A stretch of 64,000 nucleotides of DNA from Capnocytophaga haemolytica (GTDB lineage Bacteria > Bacteroidota > Bacteroidia > Flavobacteriales > Flavobacteriaceae): positions 2,532,501-2,596,500 of the forward strand of contig NZ_CP014227.1 in the NCBI RefSeq assembly GCF_001553545.1, read 5' to 3'. Position 1 is the first letter of the stretch. The number at the start of each line of letters is the position of its first letter. Below the pieces are notes generated by a model, which was given only the letters and a program-made list of their open reading frames with translations, was not told where the DNA came from and ran no database searches. The translations under genes were made by a program, and so were the position numbers. This document shows positions 55,243 to 63,126 of this stretch, piece by piece.

Positions 55243-55650
55243 ATGCAAATAGTTTATTATTCCATATTCGGCTTATGCGTGGCTTATGTGATTTATGTAT
55301 TTGCTACGCAAGCTCGTACAAACTTAAAGCGCGAAAAAGCCATTGAAGAGATGCGTAAAAAATGGGAAGATGCTGTAGTTGACGAGCAAAAAACTAAGGA
55401 TATCATCCACGGACTCATTAAGAGTACTTATGGCGATCCCACTCTGCACTTGATTGAAAAAAATCAATTCAAAGAGGGAATGTCCGACTATTTAGTAAAA
55501 ATGGCTGTGGGCATACCCAACGAGGTGCAAAGTGCTGCTTTCAAAAGCTCCTCAACCGAGCGTTGGCACTATGACGCCCTTATATTCACATTCCAAAACG
55601 GTAAACTCATCGGTTGGGAGAAAAACAATAACCCGATGGCAAAAAAATAA
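55243..55650 (+). CDS. Membrane-anchored hypothetical protein (135 aa)
   Basis: The N-terminus MQIVYYSIFGLCVAYVIYVFA is one transmembrane helix, followed by a positively charged helix (RTNLKREKAIEEMRKKWEDAV) and a soluble domain: IIHGLIKSTYGDPTLHLIEKNQFKEGMSDYLVKMAVG, then STERWHYDALIFTFQNGKLIGWEKNN. I do not recognise the family. It begins an operon-like run with the J-domain gene (5 nt later) and the LuxE-like gene. Confidence 0.75.
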   Translation: MQIVYYSIFGLCVAYVIYVFATQARTNLKREKAIEEMRKKWEDAVVDEQKTKDIIHGLIKSTYGDPTLHLIEKNQFKEGMSDYLVKMAVGIPNEVQSAAFKSSSTERWHYDALIFTFQNGKLIGWEKNNNPMAKK

Positions 55651-55655
55651 AGATA

Positions 55656-56162
55656 ATGCTAAAAGATTATTATGAAATATTAGGCGTTCACCAAACAGCC
55701 TCTCTCGACGAAATCAAAGACGCCTATAAAAAACTCGCTAAGGCTTTCCACCCTGATAAGCATCAGGGCGACGCTTTCTTTTCTGAGAAGTTCAAAAGCC
55801 TTCAAGAGGCCTACGCCGTATTCACCGACCCTGTAAAGAAGCAAGAATACGACGCACAATGGGCTGAGTTCCAGAAAAGCTCCAAGAAAAGAAAAGGCAC
55901 TAAACAAAATAGAACTGCCAGACCTGAAAACAAAACAGAGAGAGATACAACCCCCTCTTCTTACTCCGCTGCAGACCTACCCTCGCTGGTAGACATTTAT
56001 TTAGAGAAAAAAGACAAAACCCTACAAGTGCGCAAGCAGTACGACGCCCTCTTAGCATCTCCTAAGAAAAAAGTCGTATCGTGGGTGAAAGTCGCAATAG
56101 CTGTGGCAATCATTGTGCTCAACTTCCTGCTCCTCAATCCTTATTTTGGACTGTTGAAGTAG
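55656..56162 (+). CDS. J-domain protein with C-terminal membrane anchor
   Basis: Residues 1-70 are a complete J domain (DYYEILGVHQTASLDEIKDAYKKLAKAFHPDKHQGDAFFSEKF) with the HPD motif that stimulates DnaK ATPase. The next ~75 residues are Lys/Arg-rich and disordered-looking, and the last ~20 (VAIAVAIIVLNFLLLNPYFGLLK) form a transmembrane helix. It lacks the Gly/Phe and zinc-finger regions of DnaJ, so it is a specialised co-chaperone that probably recruits DnaK to the membrane. At 168 residues it sits between a membrane protein and a LuxE-like gene. Confidence 0.9.
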   Translation: MLKDYYEILGVHQTASLDEIKDAYKKLAKAFHPDKHQGDAFFSEKFKSLQEAYAVFTDPVKKQEYDAQWAEFQKSSKKRKGTKQNRTARPENKTERDTTPSSYSAADLPSLVDIYLEKKDKTLQVRKQYDALLASPKKKVVSWVKVAIAVAIIVLNFLLLNPYFGLLK

Positions 56163-56180
56163 CATAGCCTCACTGTTATA

Positions 56181-57161
56181 ATGCAGTTGATTAACGATAT
56201 ATTCAACATCCAATCAGAGGGTGATTTCAAGCAGGCTGCCCTTGCTGTATTTGCCTACCAATACACACACAACCCCGTTTATCGCGACTTCTGCAACTTC
56301 TTAGGTAAAAACCCTACGAATGTCCTCTCCATTGAGCACATTCCTTTCCTACCTATTGAATTCTTTAAAACGAAGAAGATATACTGCGGCAATACCCCCG
56401 AAGAAGCTATCTTTACAAGCAGCGGTACCACAGGATCACAAACTTCCAAGCATTACGTAAAAGACTTATCCCTTTATGAGCAGAGCTTTCACAAAGGCTT
56501 CGAGCTATTTTATGGCAACCCCGCTGACTACGTCATCTTAGCCCTTCTGCCCTCCTATTTAGAGCGTAGCGGCTCCTCACTCATCACAATGGTCAGCGAC
56601 CTCATAAAAGCCTCTAACAAACCACTTAGTGGCTTCTATCTCAACGAGCTAAACACCTTAGCTGACCTAATGAACCAGCTCGACCGCCACGAGCAGAAAG
56701 TCTTTCTCATAGGCGTATCTTTTGCACTACTTGATTTAGTAGAACGCTACCAATTTTTACTCTCTTTCACTACGGTAATGGAAACAGGTGGTATGAAAGG
56801 ACGCCGCAAAGAGCTCGTTCGAGAAGAATTACACCGCACATTGCGTAGAGGTTTTGGCGTAGCACATATTCATTCCGAATATGGGATGACCGAACTCTTC
56901 TCACAAGCCTATTCCGTTGGCAAGGGTATCTTTACACCCGTTCCTTGGATGAAAATCCTAATCCGCGACACCAACGATGCACTAAACCTTCTACCTCACG
57001 GAAAAACAGGCGGTGTAAACGTCATCGACTTAGCCAACCTCTATTCGTGCAGCTTCATCGCTACGCAAGATCTGGGGAAAAGCTATCCCGATGGTACTTT
57101 CGAAATACTCGGCAGATTTGATAATGCTGATATACGTGGCTGCAACCTAATGGTATTCTGA
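56181..57161 (+). CDS. LuxE-like acyl-protein synthetase / acyltransferase
   Basis: A 326-residue protein of the LuxE acyl-protein synthetase family, an ANL-type adenylating enzyme fragment. The phosphate-binding motif is AIFTSSGTTGSQTSKHYVKD near residue 75-95, and the C-terminal HSEYGMTELFSQAY motif is the adenylation A5-like motif. FFKTKKIYCGN and FLPIEFFKT also match the family. Bacteroidetes encode such genes away from any lux system; their substrate is unknown, perhaps an acyl group destined for a surface molecule. It is 18 nt after the J-domain gene, and tatA converges on it 2 nt past its stop. Confidence 0.85.
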   Translation: MQLINDIFNIQSEGDFKQAALAVFAYQYTHNPVYRDFCNFLGKNPTNVLSIEHIPFLPIEFFKTKKIYCGNTPEEAIFTSSGTTGSQTSKHYVKDLSLYEQSFHKGFELFYGNPADYVILALLPSYLERSGSSLITMVSDLIKASNKPLSGFYLNELNTLADLMNQLDRHEQKVFLIGVSFALLDLVERYQFLLSFTTVMETGGMKGRRKELVREELHRTLRRGFGVAHIHSEYGMTELFSQAYSVGKGIFTPVPWMKILIRDTNDALNLLPHGKTGGVNVIDLANLYSCSFIATQDLGKSYPDGTFEILGRFDNADIRGCNLMVF

Positions 57162-57163
57162 GT

Positions 57164-57451
57164 CTAACGCTTCACCGTACCCTCTACCCCACTGTCCTGT
57201 TTCAAATCCACTGAAGTAGCATTAGCCACCTCATCCTTTATCTTATTGATCTCCTGCTGTGCATCCTCAATGATAGAAGTGTTCACACCGCCTTGCTCTG
57301 TAGTCTTAGTGAGTTCCGTTTTGATCTCATTAGTAGCCTCACGTACTTGCCGCATTGCTTTACCTAAGCCTCGAGCTACTTCTGGCAGCTTATCCGCCCC
57401 AAAAAGGACCAAAACCATAAATAATATGAAGATAATTTCTGATATACCCAT
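57164..57451 (-). CDS. tatA: Twin-arginine translocase TatA/E-like protein (copy 1)
   Basis: A pore-forming subunit of the Tat system. The ATG at 57451 gives MGISEIIFILFMVLVLFGADKLPEVARGLGKAMRQVREATNEIK: a single membrane helix, the FGxxKLPE hinge and the amphipathic helix typical of TatA. It has 95 residues; the C-terminal tail is acidic and variable. The frame upstream of this ATG overlaps the promoter. tatC is not in the window. A second copy is at 62666-62902. Confidence 0.92.
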   Translation of the reverse strand: MGISEIIFILFMVLVLFGADKLPEVARGLGKAMRQVREATNEIKTELTKTTEQGGVNTSIIEDAQQEINKIKDEVANATSVDLKQDSGVEGTVKR

Positions 57452-57467
57452 TATTGTAAAATATTTG

Positions 57468-57475
57468 CAAAAGTA
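57468..57475 (-). promoter_or_regulatory. tatA copy-1 promoter -7 box (TACTTTTG)
   Basis: The minus strand reads TACTTTTG 16 nt above the tatA ATG. Confidence 0.6.
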
Positions 57476-57517
57476 CAATTTTTTACAGAAATAGATTATT
57501 ATATCTAAAAAATTTTG

Positions 57518-57525
57518 TACCTTTG
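57518..57525 (+). promoter_or_regulatory. Promoter -7 box very close to the M23 peptidase start (TACCTTTG)
   Basis: TACCTTTG ends only 5 nt before the ATG at 57531, so transcription should start at or within a base or two of the start codon, giving a nearly leaderless mRNA. Confidence 0.6.
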
Positions 57526-57530
57526 TCGCG

Positions 57531-58508
57531 ATGAAAAAGATAAAGTATTATTACGATCCCGAGACGTTGTCGTACAAGCGCATAGTAAGCCGTAAGCGCA
57601 CTAAGGTGCGCAACGTGCTTGTCTTCCTTCTGGCAGCGGCACTCTTCGGAACGCTTGCAGTCTTCATTATGATGAACAGCAACTTCCTTCTCACGCCTCG
57701 CGAGGTAGTACTCAACCGCGAGATTAAGTTCTTGGAGACCAACTTTGAGGTGTTGAACAAGAAAATGGACTTGGTGGAGGAGGTTCTTGCCAATGTGCAG
57801 GAGCGCGACAATAATATGTATCGCGTTTACTTCAATGCGGCGCCGCTCACCGATGAGGAGCGCAAGAAGGTGAGCAGTGATGCCTCGCGCTACAATGATT
57901 TGAAGAACTACGACAGCTCGGAGATTGTCATCAACACTATCAAACGCCTCGACACGCTGCAGCATCAGTTAGTCGCACAGTCGAAATCGCTCGACGAGAT
58001 CACTAAGCTCTCCAAAGCGAAGGAAAAATTTCTCTCCTCGATACCCGCGATACAGCCCGTTGATAATAAGGATCTCAAACATATGGCTTCGGGCTACGGC
58101 TGGCGTACAGATCCCTTCACCAAAGCCAGGAAGTTCCACTACGGTATGGATTTCACATCGCCACAAGGCACCTTCGTCTACGCCACTGGTGATGGCGTAG
58201 TAACACGCGCGGACAATGCTTCGGCGGGATATGGCAACCACGTGCGTATTGACCACGGCTACGGCTACGTTACCCTCTACGGACACCTCTCGGCATACAA
58301 CGTTCGCCCGGGGCAGCACGTAAAACGCGGCGATTTGATTGGGCGCGTGGGGAGTACGGGTCGCTCCGAGGCACCTCACCTGCATTACGAGGTAATGAAG
58401 AACGGGGAGCACATCAATCCTATACATTTCTACTACGGCAACCTTACACCGGATGAATACGCTGAAATGCTGCGCGTATCTACCGAAGAAAACCAGTCGC
58501 TTGACTAA
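57531..58508 (+). CDS. M23-family peptidoglycan endopeptidase
   Basis: A membrane-anchored zinc peptidase that cuts peptidoglycan cross-links. The start MKKIKYYYDPETLSYKRIV is conserved in Bacteroidetes members. A transmembrane helix spans about 29-48, a coiled coil 60-170, and an M23 (LytM) domain 185-305. Zinc ligands and catalytic residues are present: HYGMD with His203 and Asp207, and HLHYE with His283 and His285. The length is 325 residues. It is an active-looking enzyme, not an EnvC/NlpD-type inactive regulator. A MerR-type regulator follows 15 nt later. The promoter position implies an almost leaderless transcript. Confidence 0.93.
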   Translation: MKKIKYYYDPETLSYKRIVSRKRTKVRNVLVFLLAAALFGTLAVFIMMNSNFLLTPREVVLNREIKFLETNFEVLNKKMDLVEEVLANVQERDNNMYRVYFNAAPLTDEERKKVSSDASRYNDLKNYDSSEIVINTIKRLDTLQHQLVAQSKSLDEITKLSKAKEKFLSSIPAIQPVDNKDLKHMASGYGWRTDPFTKARKFHYGMDFTSPQGTFVYATGDGVVTRADNASAGYGNHVRIDHGYGYVTLYGHLSAYNVRPGQHVKRGDLIGRVGSTGRSEAPHLHYEVMKNGEHINPIHFYYGNLTPDEYAEMLRVSTEENQSLD

Positions 58509-58523
58509 AATCTGCTTATATTT

Positions 58524-58853
58524 ATGGAAATAACCCTGCCGAATAAGCTTTATTACACCACCAACGAGGTTGCCAAGGCCTTCGGGGTGAATGCGTCGCT
58601 CGTCCGCTTCTGGGAAAAGGAGTTCAAGATATTAAAGCCGCAGAAGGACGAGCGGGGCACGCGAAAGTTTACCCCAGACGACGTGCGATTGCTGCAACGT
58701 ATCTATCATTTGGTTAAAGAGCAGGGGTTCACTCTCGAAGGGGCGCGTCAGAAGCTAAAAGAGGACAAGCACCAAGCACTTTCTACCCTTGAGATGATTA
58801 CAAAATTAGAAGCGGTGAAGCAGCAACTCCTCTCCTTGAAGGATGCGCTTTAG
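58524..58853 (+). CDS. MerR-family transcriptional regulator (109 aa)
   Basis: A DNA-binding protein with the MerR winged helix at residues ~7-75: LYYTTNEVAKAFGVNASLVRFWEKEFKILKPQKDERGTRKFTPDDVRLLQRIYHLV. It has a short C-terminal helix instead of a sensor domain, so no metal or drug ligand can be inferred. This short form is common beside the M23 gene in Bacteroidetes. Its stop codon overlaps that of the convergent glutaminase gene by 4 nt. Confidence 0.92.
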   Translation: MEITLPNKLYYTTNEVAKAFGVNASLVRFWEKEFKILKPQKDERGTRKFTPDDVRLLQRIYHLVKEQGFTLEGARQKLKEDKHQALSTLEMITKLEAVKQQLLSLKDAL

Positions 58854-59764
58854 AAGATAGAGGTACGTGTCTGCTGAGTGAAAGCCTCTAAGAATTTCAT
58901 ACCTCTGTACGAGTTTCCTTTGGCATTGAGTTTCGGGCTCCACACAGCAATGCTGTATTGGTTGGGCATTATGGCTACAATGCCGCCGCCTACGCCGCTT
59001 TTACCAGGAAGTCCGACCTTAAAGGCGAACTCTCCGGATTCGTCATAGAAACCGCAGGTCTGCATAATGGCATTGATGCGCTTGGTGAAGGTGTCGGTCA
59101 GCACCGGCTCGCGATCGTGCAAGCGGATGCCATCATTGGCTAAGAATGAGAAGACGTAAGCGAGTTGTTCGCAGCTAAGCTCTACAGAGCAGAGCTTGAA
59201 ATAGAAATCGAGCACCTTAATAGGGTCGTTGACGATATTCCCGAGTGATTTGATGTAGTAACAGAGGGCAAAATTGCGATAGCCTACGGATTTTTCGGAT
59301 TGAGCCACTCTTTGCGAGTAATCGATGCTGTGGTCGTTGGCTAAATCGCGGACGAACTCTATGAAATCTTCCTCAGCATTCTCTAAAGTGGAGAGCAGAA
59401 TATCACAAACTACGATGGCACCGCTATTAATCAGCGGATTGCGAGGGATCCCATTGTCGGACTCTAATTGCACTAACGAGTTAAATGAGGTTCCCGAGGG
59501 CTCCACCGACACGCGCTCCCAGAGCCTATCACCCAAAATGCTATACGCAAGGGTAGTGGAGAGTACCTTAGCAATGCTCTGTATGGAAAATCGCTCTTGA
59601 TAATCCCCGATGCCAAAACGTCGCTTGTTCAGGCTGTAGAAATACACCCCAAACTTATGCTCATCTACCTGTGCCAGCTCAGGGATATAAGTAGGTTTTG
59701 CCCCTACGTTCTCCTCCTCGAGCACATAGTAATACACTTCTTCTATGATATTTTGATAGTCCAT
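58850..59764 (-). CDS. glsA: Glutaminase
   Basis: Hydrolyses glutamine to glutamate and ammonia. It has 304 residues and belongs to the serine-dependent glutaminase family (beta-lactamase-like fold). The catalytic Ser-x-x-Lys is in FSIQSIAKV (Ser63 and Lys66). NPLINSGAIVVCD, SEKSVGYRNFAL and GLPGKSGVGGGIVA are further family blocks. It follows gldE after only 3 nt, so it is likely co-transcribed with it, in the position where gldD stands in other flavobacteria. Its stop overlaps that of the MerR gene. Confidence 0.95.
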   Translation of the reverse strand: MDYQNIIEEVYYYVLEEENVGAKPTYIPELAQVDEHKFGVYFYSLNKRRFGIGDYQERFSIQSIAKVLSTTLAYSILGDRLWERVSVEPSGTSFNSLVQLESDNGIPRNPLINSGAIVVCDILLSTLENAEEDFIEFVRDLANDHSIDYSQRVAQSEKSVGYRNFALCYYIKSLGNIVNDPIKVLDFYFKLCSVELSCEQLAYVFSFLANDGIRLHDREPVLTDTFTKRINAIMQTCGFYDESGEFAFKVGLPGKSGVGGGIVAIMPNQYSIAVWSPKLNAKGNSYRGMKFLEAFTQQTRTSIF

Positions 59765-59767
59765 AGG

Positions 59768-61102
59768 CTACTGAGGCTCAGTAGTTGCTAATCGAATGAT
59801 CTTTACTTGCTTAATGCGCTTCTTATCAAAGGCTTCCACGATAAACTTATAGCCACCGAAGGTTATTGGCTTACCTTTCTGCGGGAAATTCCCTGATACT
59901 TCTAATAGAAATCCTGCTAAAGTTTCAGCCTCACCGCGTGCTTCATCAAAAAGGTGCTCTTCTTCATCAGTAAATTGCAAGATGCGATAGAAATCCTTGA
60001 GCACAGTTTTGCCTTCGAAGATAAAAGTGTGATCGTCAATCTTTGAGTAGGTGATATCCTCGTCATCGAACTCGTCGTTGATGCTGCCCACAATCTCCTC
60101 GATGATATCCTCTAAGGTGATAATCCCCGATGTGCCTCCGTATTCATCTACTACCACAGCCAAATGTATCTTCTTCTCTTGGAACTCGCTGAGCAGGTCG
60201 TCGAGCTTCTTATTCTCGGGCACGAAGAATGCCTTGCGTTTGACTGCCACCCAGTCAAAGTCAGTCTTATCCAAATGAGGGAGCAAATCCTTGATATAGA
60301 TAACGCCCGTGATGTTGTCAATATTCTCGTGGTAGACAGGGATACGCGAATAGCCTATCTTAACGACAGCCTCAAGCACTTCGGCAAAACTCATTTCCTC
60401 ATTCAAGGCAAAGATGTCAATACGAGGCACCATTATCTGGCGTGTCTCGGTGCTGCCGAATGAGACGATGCCTTCTAAGATTTTCTTCTCTTCATTGGTA
60501 GTATCTTCCTCAGAAGTAAGTTCTAAGGCTTGTGAGAGTTGCCCCACTGATATATTGCTACGCTGCTGGCGCAAGCGCTTTTGTATCCACACAGTGAAGT
60601 TCTTCATTGGGATGCTTATCGGAGTGAAGAGGGTGTCCAAGAAGTAGATAAAATACGCTATCTTCTGAGAGAAAGCGATGTTGTTGCGATTGGCATAAAT
60701 CTTTGGGAGTATCTCACCGCAGAGCAATATCATAAAGGTTACTACCCCAATGTTCAATATGTCGAGCAGCAATGGACTCTTGATTCCCGCGAACAAGAAA
60801 GCCGCCAAGGTAGGCGAGATAAGCACGATGGTGATATTCACTAAATTGTTGGCGATGAGCACCGTCGCTAAGAGCTTCTTGGGGTTGCTCACCAACTTAT
60901 CAAGAAGGTCGGCGGTAGGGGCTTTTTGCTCTTTAAGGGTTGCTATTTCAGCAGGCGTAAGCGAGAACAGTGCCACTTCAGCTCCAGAGATAAGCGCAGA
61001 GCAGAGCAGCAGTACAAAAAACACTCCGAACTGCACAATCAAGCCCACATCAAACGTATTTACTGCGAATAGGGCAAATAACGGTAAAGGGTCTGTATCC
61101 AA
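59768..61102 (-). CDS. gldE: GldE, gliding motility-associated CNNM/CBS membrane protein
   Basis: An inner-membrane protein needed with GldD for gliding and type IX secretion function in Flavobacterium. An N-terminal CNNM (DUF21) domain of about four membrane helices (VFFVLLLCSALISGAEVALFSL, LATVLIANNLVNITIVL, and two more) spans residues ~20-190. Two CBS domains follow (MVPRIDIFALNEEMSF and FVPENKKLDDLLSEFQEKKIHLAVVVDEYGGTSGIITLEDIIEEIVG), then a CorC_HlyC domain. No ATG is available. TTG codons at 61108 and 61102 are possible starts; 61102 gives MDTDPLPLF, which fits the family better. It follows ssb by 25 nt in a mutY-ssb-gldE order. Confidence 0.92.
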   Translation of the reverse strand: MDTDPLPLFALFAVNTFDVGLIVQFGVFFVLLLCSALISGAEVALFSLTPAEIATLKEQKAPTADLLDKLVSNPKKLLATVLIANNLVNITIVLISPTLAAFLFAGIKSPLLLDILNIGVVTFMILLCGEILPKIYANRNNIAFSQKIAYFIYFLDTLFTPISIPMKNFTVWIQKRLRQQRSNISVGQLSQALELTSEEDTTNEEKKILEGIVSFGSTETRQIMVPRIDIFALNEEMSFAEVLEAVVKIGYSRIPVYHENIDNITGVIYIKDLLPHLDKTDFDWVAVKRKAFFVPENKKLDDLLSEFQEKKIHLAVVVDEYGGTSGIITLEDIIEEIVGSINDEFDDEDITYSKIDDHTFIFEGKTVLKDFYRILQFTDEEEHLFDEARGEAETLAGFLLEVSGNFPQKGKPITFGGYKFIVEAFDKKRIKQVKIIRLATTEPQ

Positions 61103-61127
61103 AATCAAACAAATTCGTTAAACAATC

Positions 61128-61535
61128 TTAGAAGGGGAGCCCATCGTCTACTTTAGGGACCTCTTCTGTGGGAGGAGTTGTTGTGGGCTGTCCTTCACGC
61201 TTATTAGGCAATAAGTTTATATCACTCACGTGCACTTCAGTCATATAACGCGTGATACCATCGTCACCTTGCCACTGGCGCGTTTTCAATCGCCCTTCGA
61301 GGTAAATTAAATCACCTTTTAGGGTATATTTCTCAATCACCTCAGCCAACTTGTTGTGCACAACAATATTGTGCCACTCAGTATTGACTACCTTCTCGCC
61401 AGTAGTACGACTGGTGTATTCCTCATTAGTAGCTAAGCGGAATTGCCCTACGCAACTTCCTTTATCAAAGTAAGTTAACTTGATATCATCACCCATACGA
61501 CCTATCAAAACGACTTTATTTACAGTTCCATTCAT
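61128..61535 (-). CDS. ssb: Single-stranded DNA-binding protein
   Basis: Binds ssDNA during replication, repair and recombination. It has 135 residues with an OB fold of about 105 residues (MNGTVNKVVLIGRMGDDIKL, then FRLATNEEY, EWHNIVVHNKLAEVIEKYTLKGDLIYLEGRL) and a C-terminal acidic tip (EVPKVDDGLPF) that ends in the conserved LPF motif for partner binding. The N-terminal region is typical. It has its own -7 box at 61561-61568 in addition to the mutY readthrough. Confidence 0.96.
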   Translation of the reverse strand: MNGTVNKVVLIGRMGDDIKLTYFDKGSCVGQFRLATNEEYTSRTTGEKVVNTEWHNIVVHNKLAEVIEKYTLKGDLIYLEGRLKTRQWQGDDGITRYMTEVHVSDINLLPNKREGQPTTTPPTEEVPKVDDGLPF

Positions 61536-61560
61536 CTTGTAATATACTTTAAAAACACTA

Positions 61561-61568
61561 CAAAGGTA
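61561..61568 (-). promoter_or_regulatory. ssb promoter -7 box (TACCTTTG)
   Basis: The minus strand reads TACCTTTG 25 nt above the ssb ATG, in the gap after mutY. Confidence 0.65.
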
Positions 61569-61577
61569 CGAATAATT

Positions 61578-62621
61578 TTATAACTCCCAAAACTTTTTGA
61601 TAAAATTTGCTGTCAGAGCTGACACGGGATAAGTGTGCAACTCAGATATAAGAATCGCATTATCAATTGGTTTTAAGGGTCTTACTATCCAAAACTGCGT
61701 ATGGATATGTTGGTGTGTCAATTTGTGAATTACGGGAGTTTCGTTGTAAAGTATGAGACCTTCAAAAGGTATATTTGATTCTTTCAACAGTTGAAGCAAC
61801 TCTTTTTCTGCCGCGAGGTGTGAGGTTTCGATCAGTGGGAATTCATACAGACCTTGCCAAATATCCTTAGACACACGCCTCTGTAAGAGTGTCTTGCCTG
61901 AAGTATCCACCCATACCAAGTAATTAAAATAGCGATTTTTAATTTTGAGTTTTTTGAGTTTAACAGGTAATTCTGCGACCTTGCCACTGTGATAAGCCGC
62001 ACAGTGATCCTTAAAGATACAACTTTTGCAGTCGGGTGATTGTGGTGTGCATTGTATAGCACCAAACTCCATAATCGCTTGGTTGTAAGTGCCAATGTTT
62101 TCCGATGGCAAGAGCTCAGTAGCTAAAGCTTTGAACTGCGCCACCCCCTCACTGCTGTTGATAGGCGTTTCAATGCCAAACACCCGCGAGAGCACTCGAT
62201 ATACATTGCCATCAACTACGGCACAAGGCTCCTCATAGCATATTGAAGCTATGGCACTTGCTGTATAGTCGCCAATTCCTTTGAGTTTGATAAGTTCTTT
62301 ATAAGTGAGAGGAAATACGCCGCCATATTCAGAGGCTATTACCTTAGCGGTGTGGTGTAGATTCTTTGCACGCGAATAGTAGCCTAAGCCTTGCCATAGT
62401 TTTAGCACTTGCTCCTCACTGGCAGCCGCTAAATCAGTAACTGTGGGGAATTGCTCTATAAAGCGAAGATAATAAGGCAATCCTTGCACTACGCGCGTTT
62501 GCTGCAAGATCACCTCTGAGAGCCAAACTTTATAAGGGGTAGGCACCTCACGCCACGGCAAATCGCGCTTGGCAGAGGCGTACCACTTGATCAGTCGAGA
62601 GCTAAATGTGTTAAAATCCAA
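61578..62621 (-). CDS. mutY: A/G-specific adenine glycosylase
   Basis: Removes adenine mispaired with 8-oxoguanine. It has 347 residues. The helix-hairpin-helix is LKGIGDYTA (113-121), the catalytic acids are Glu36 and Asp137, and the iron-sulfur cluster ligands are Cys191, Cys198, Cys201 and Cys207 (spacing 6-2-5). The C-terminal 8-oxoG-recognition (NUDIX-like) domain includes LLQRRVSKDIWQGLYEFPLIE. The start is TTG at 62621; no in-frame ATG exists before residue 1, and a TAA lies five codons upstream. It begins the mutY-ssb-gldE-glsA run. Confidence 0.95.
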   Translation of the reverse strand: MDFNTFSSRLIKWYASAKRDLPWREVPTPYKVWLSEVILQQTRVVQGLPYYLRFIEQFPTVTDLAAASEEQVLKLWQGLGYYSRAKNLHHTAKVIASEYGGVFPLTYKELIKLKGIGDYTASAIASICYEEPCAVVDGNVYRVLSRVFGIETPINSSEGVAQFKALATELLPSENIGTYNQAIMEFGAIQCTPQSPDCKSCIFKDHCAAYHSGKVAELPVKLKKLKIKNRYFNYLVWVDTSGKTLLQRRVSKDIWQGLYEFPLIETSHLAAEKELLQLLKESNIPFEGLILYNETPVIHKLTHQHIHTQFWIVRPLKPIDNAILISELHTYPVSALTANFIKKFWEL

Positions 62622-62633
62622 AGCGTTGATTGT

Positions 62634-62668
62634 TTAGCTTATAGCCTTTAGTGTTTAAGCTATAGCTA
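62634..62668. repeat. Heptanucleotide micro-array (5 units)
   Basis: TTAGCTT, ATAGCCT, TTAGTGT, TTAAGCT and ATAGCTA in register between mutY and the second tatA; it covers that gene's stop codon. Confidence 0.65.
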
Positions 62669-62902
62669 ATTTTGCTCTTCTTTCTTTTCAATAGAAGGAG
62701 TTGTCGGAGCGCTATTAGTAGGTTGTTGCTTAGCACTGCTATCCTCACCCTTAGTTGCATCCTTAAACTCTTTAATGCCTGTGCCTAAACCGCGCATCAG
62801 TTCAGGGATTTTTTTACCGCCAAAAAGCAAAAGCACTAATATCACAATGATTGCTATCTGCCCAGGGCCCATCACTCCTAAAAATATACTCAATAAATTC
62901 AT
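62666..62902 (-). CDS. TatA/E-like protein (copy 2)
   Basis: A second small Tat subunit of 78 residues: MNLLSIFLGVMGPGQIAIIVILVLLLFGGKKIPELMRGLGTGIKEFKDATKGED. It has the membrane helix, the FGGKKIPE hinge and the amphipathic helix, followed by a Ser/Thr/Gln-rich tail. Compared with copy 1 it has a longer N-terminus and the canonical GG hinge, closer to the usual TatA. The stop codon lies inside a heptanucleotide array. It has its own promoter box. Confidence 0.9.
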   Translation of the reverse strand: MNLLSIFLGVMGPGQIAIIVILVLLLFGGKKIPELMRGLGTGIKEFKDATKGEDSSAKQQPTNSAPTTPSIEKKEEQN

Positions 62903-62929
62903 TTTTTTCGTTTGTTAAATTTTACGCTG

Positions 62930-62937
62930 CAAAGATA
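62930..62937 (-). promoter_or_regulatory. tatA copy-2 promoter -7 box (TATCTTTG)
   Basis: The minus strand reads TATCTTTG 27 nt above the ATG at 62902. Confidence 0.65.
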
Positions 62938-63065
62938 CGAATTTATTTTCACACAGAGACAGTTCTTCTGAAATTTCTTTTTGTAAAATACGTACTTATC
63001 TAACAATTAAGAGAATATATATAATCTGCCAGAGGTTACTCTCTCAAGGGGTTATAAAAACACAC

Positions 63066-63096
63066 ATCCCGAGCAAACTGATATATTGCTCGGGAT
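63066..63096 (-). terminator. Terminator of the GH109 gene
   Basis: ATCCCGAGCAA (63066-63076) pairs perfectly with TTGCTCGGGAT (63086-63096). On the minus strand it is followed by GTGTGTTTTTAT, a plausible T-rich tail. Confidence 0.8.
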
Positions 63097-63126
63097 GGCG
63101 ATTTTTATTACGTCAAAAGAATAAAT

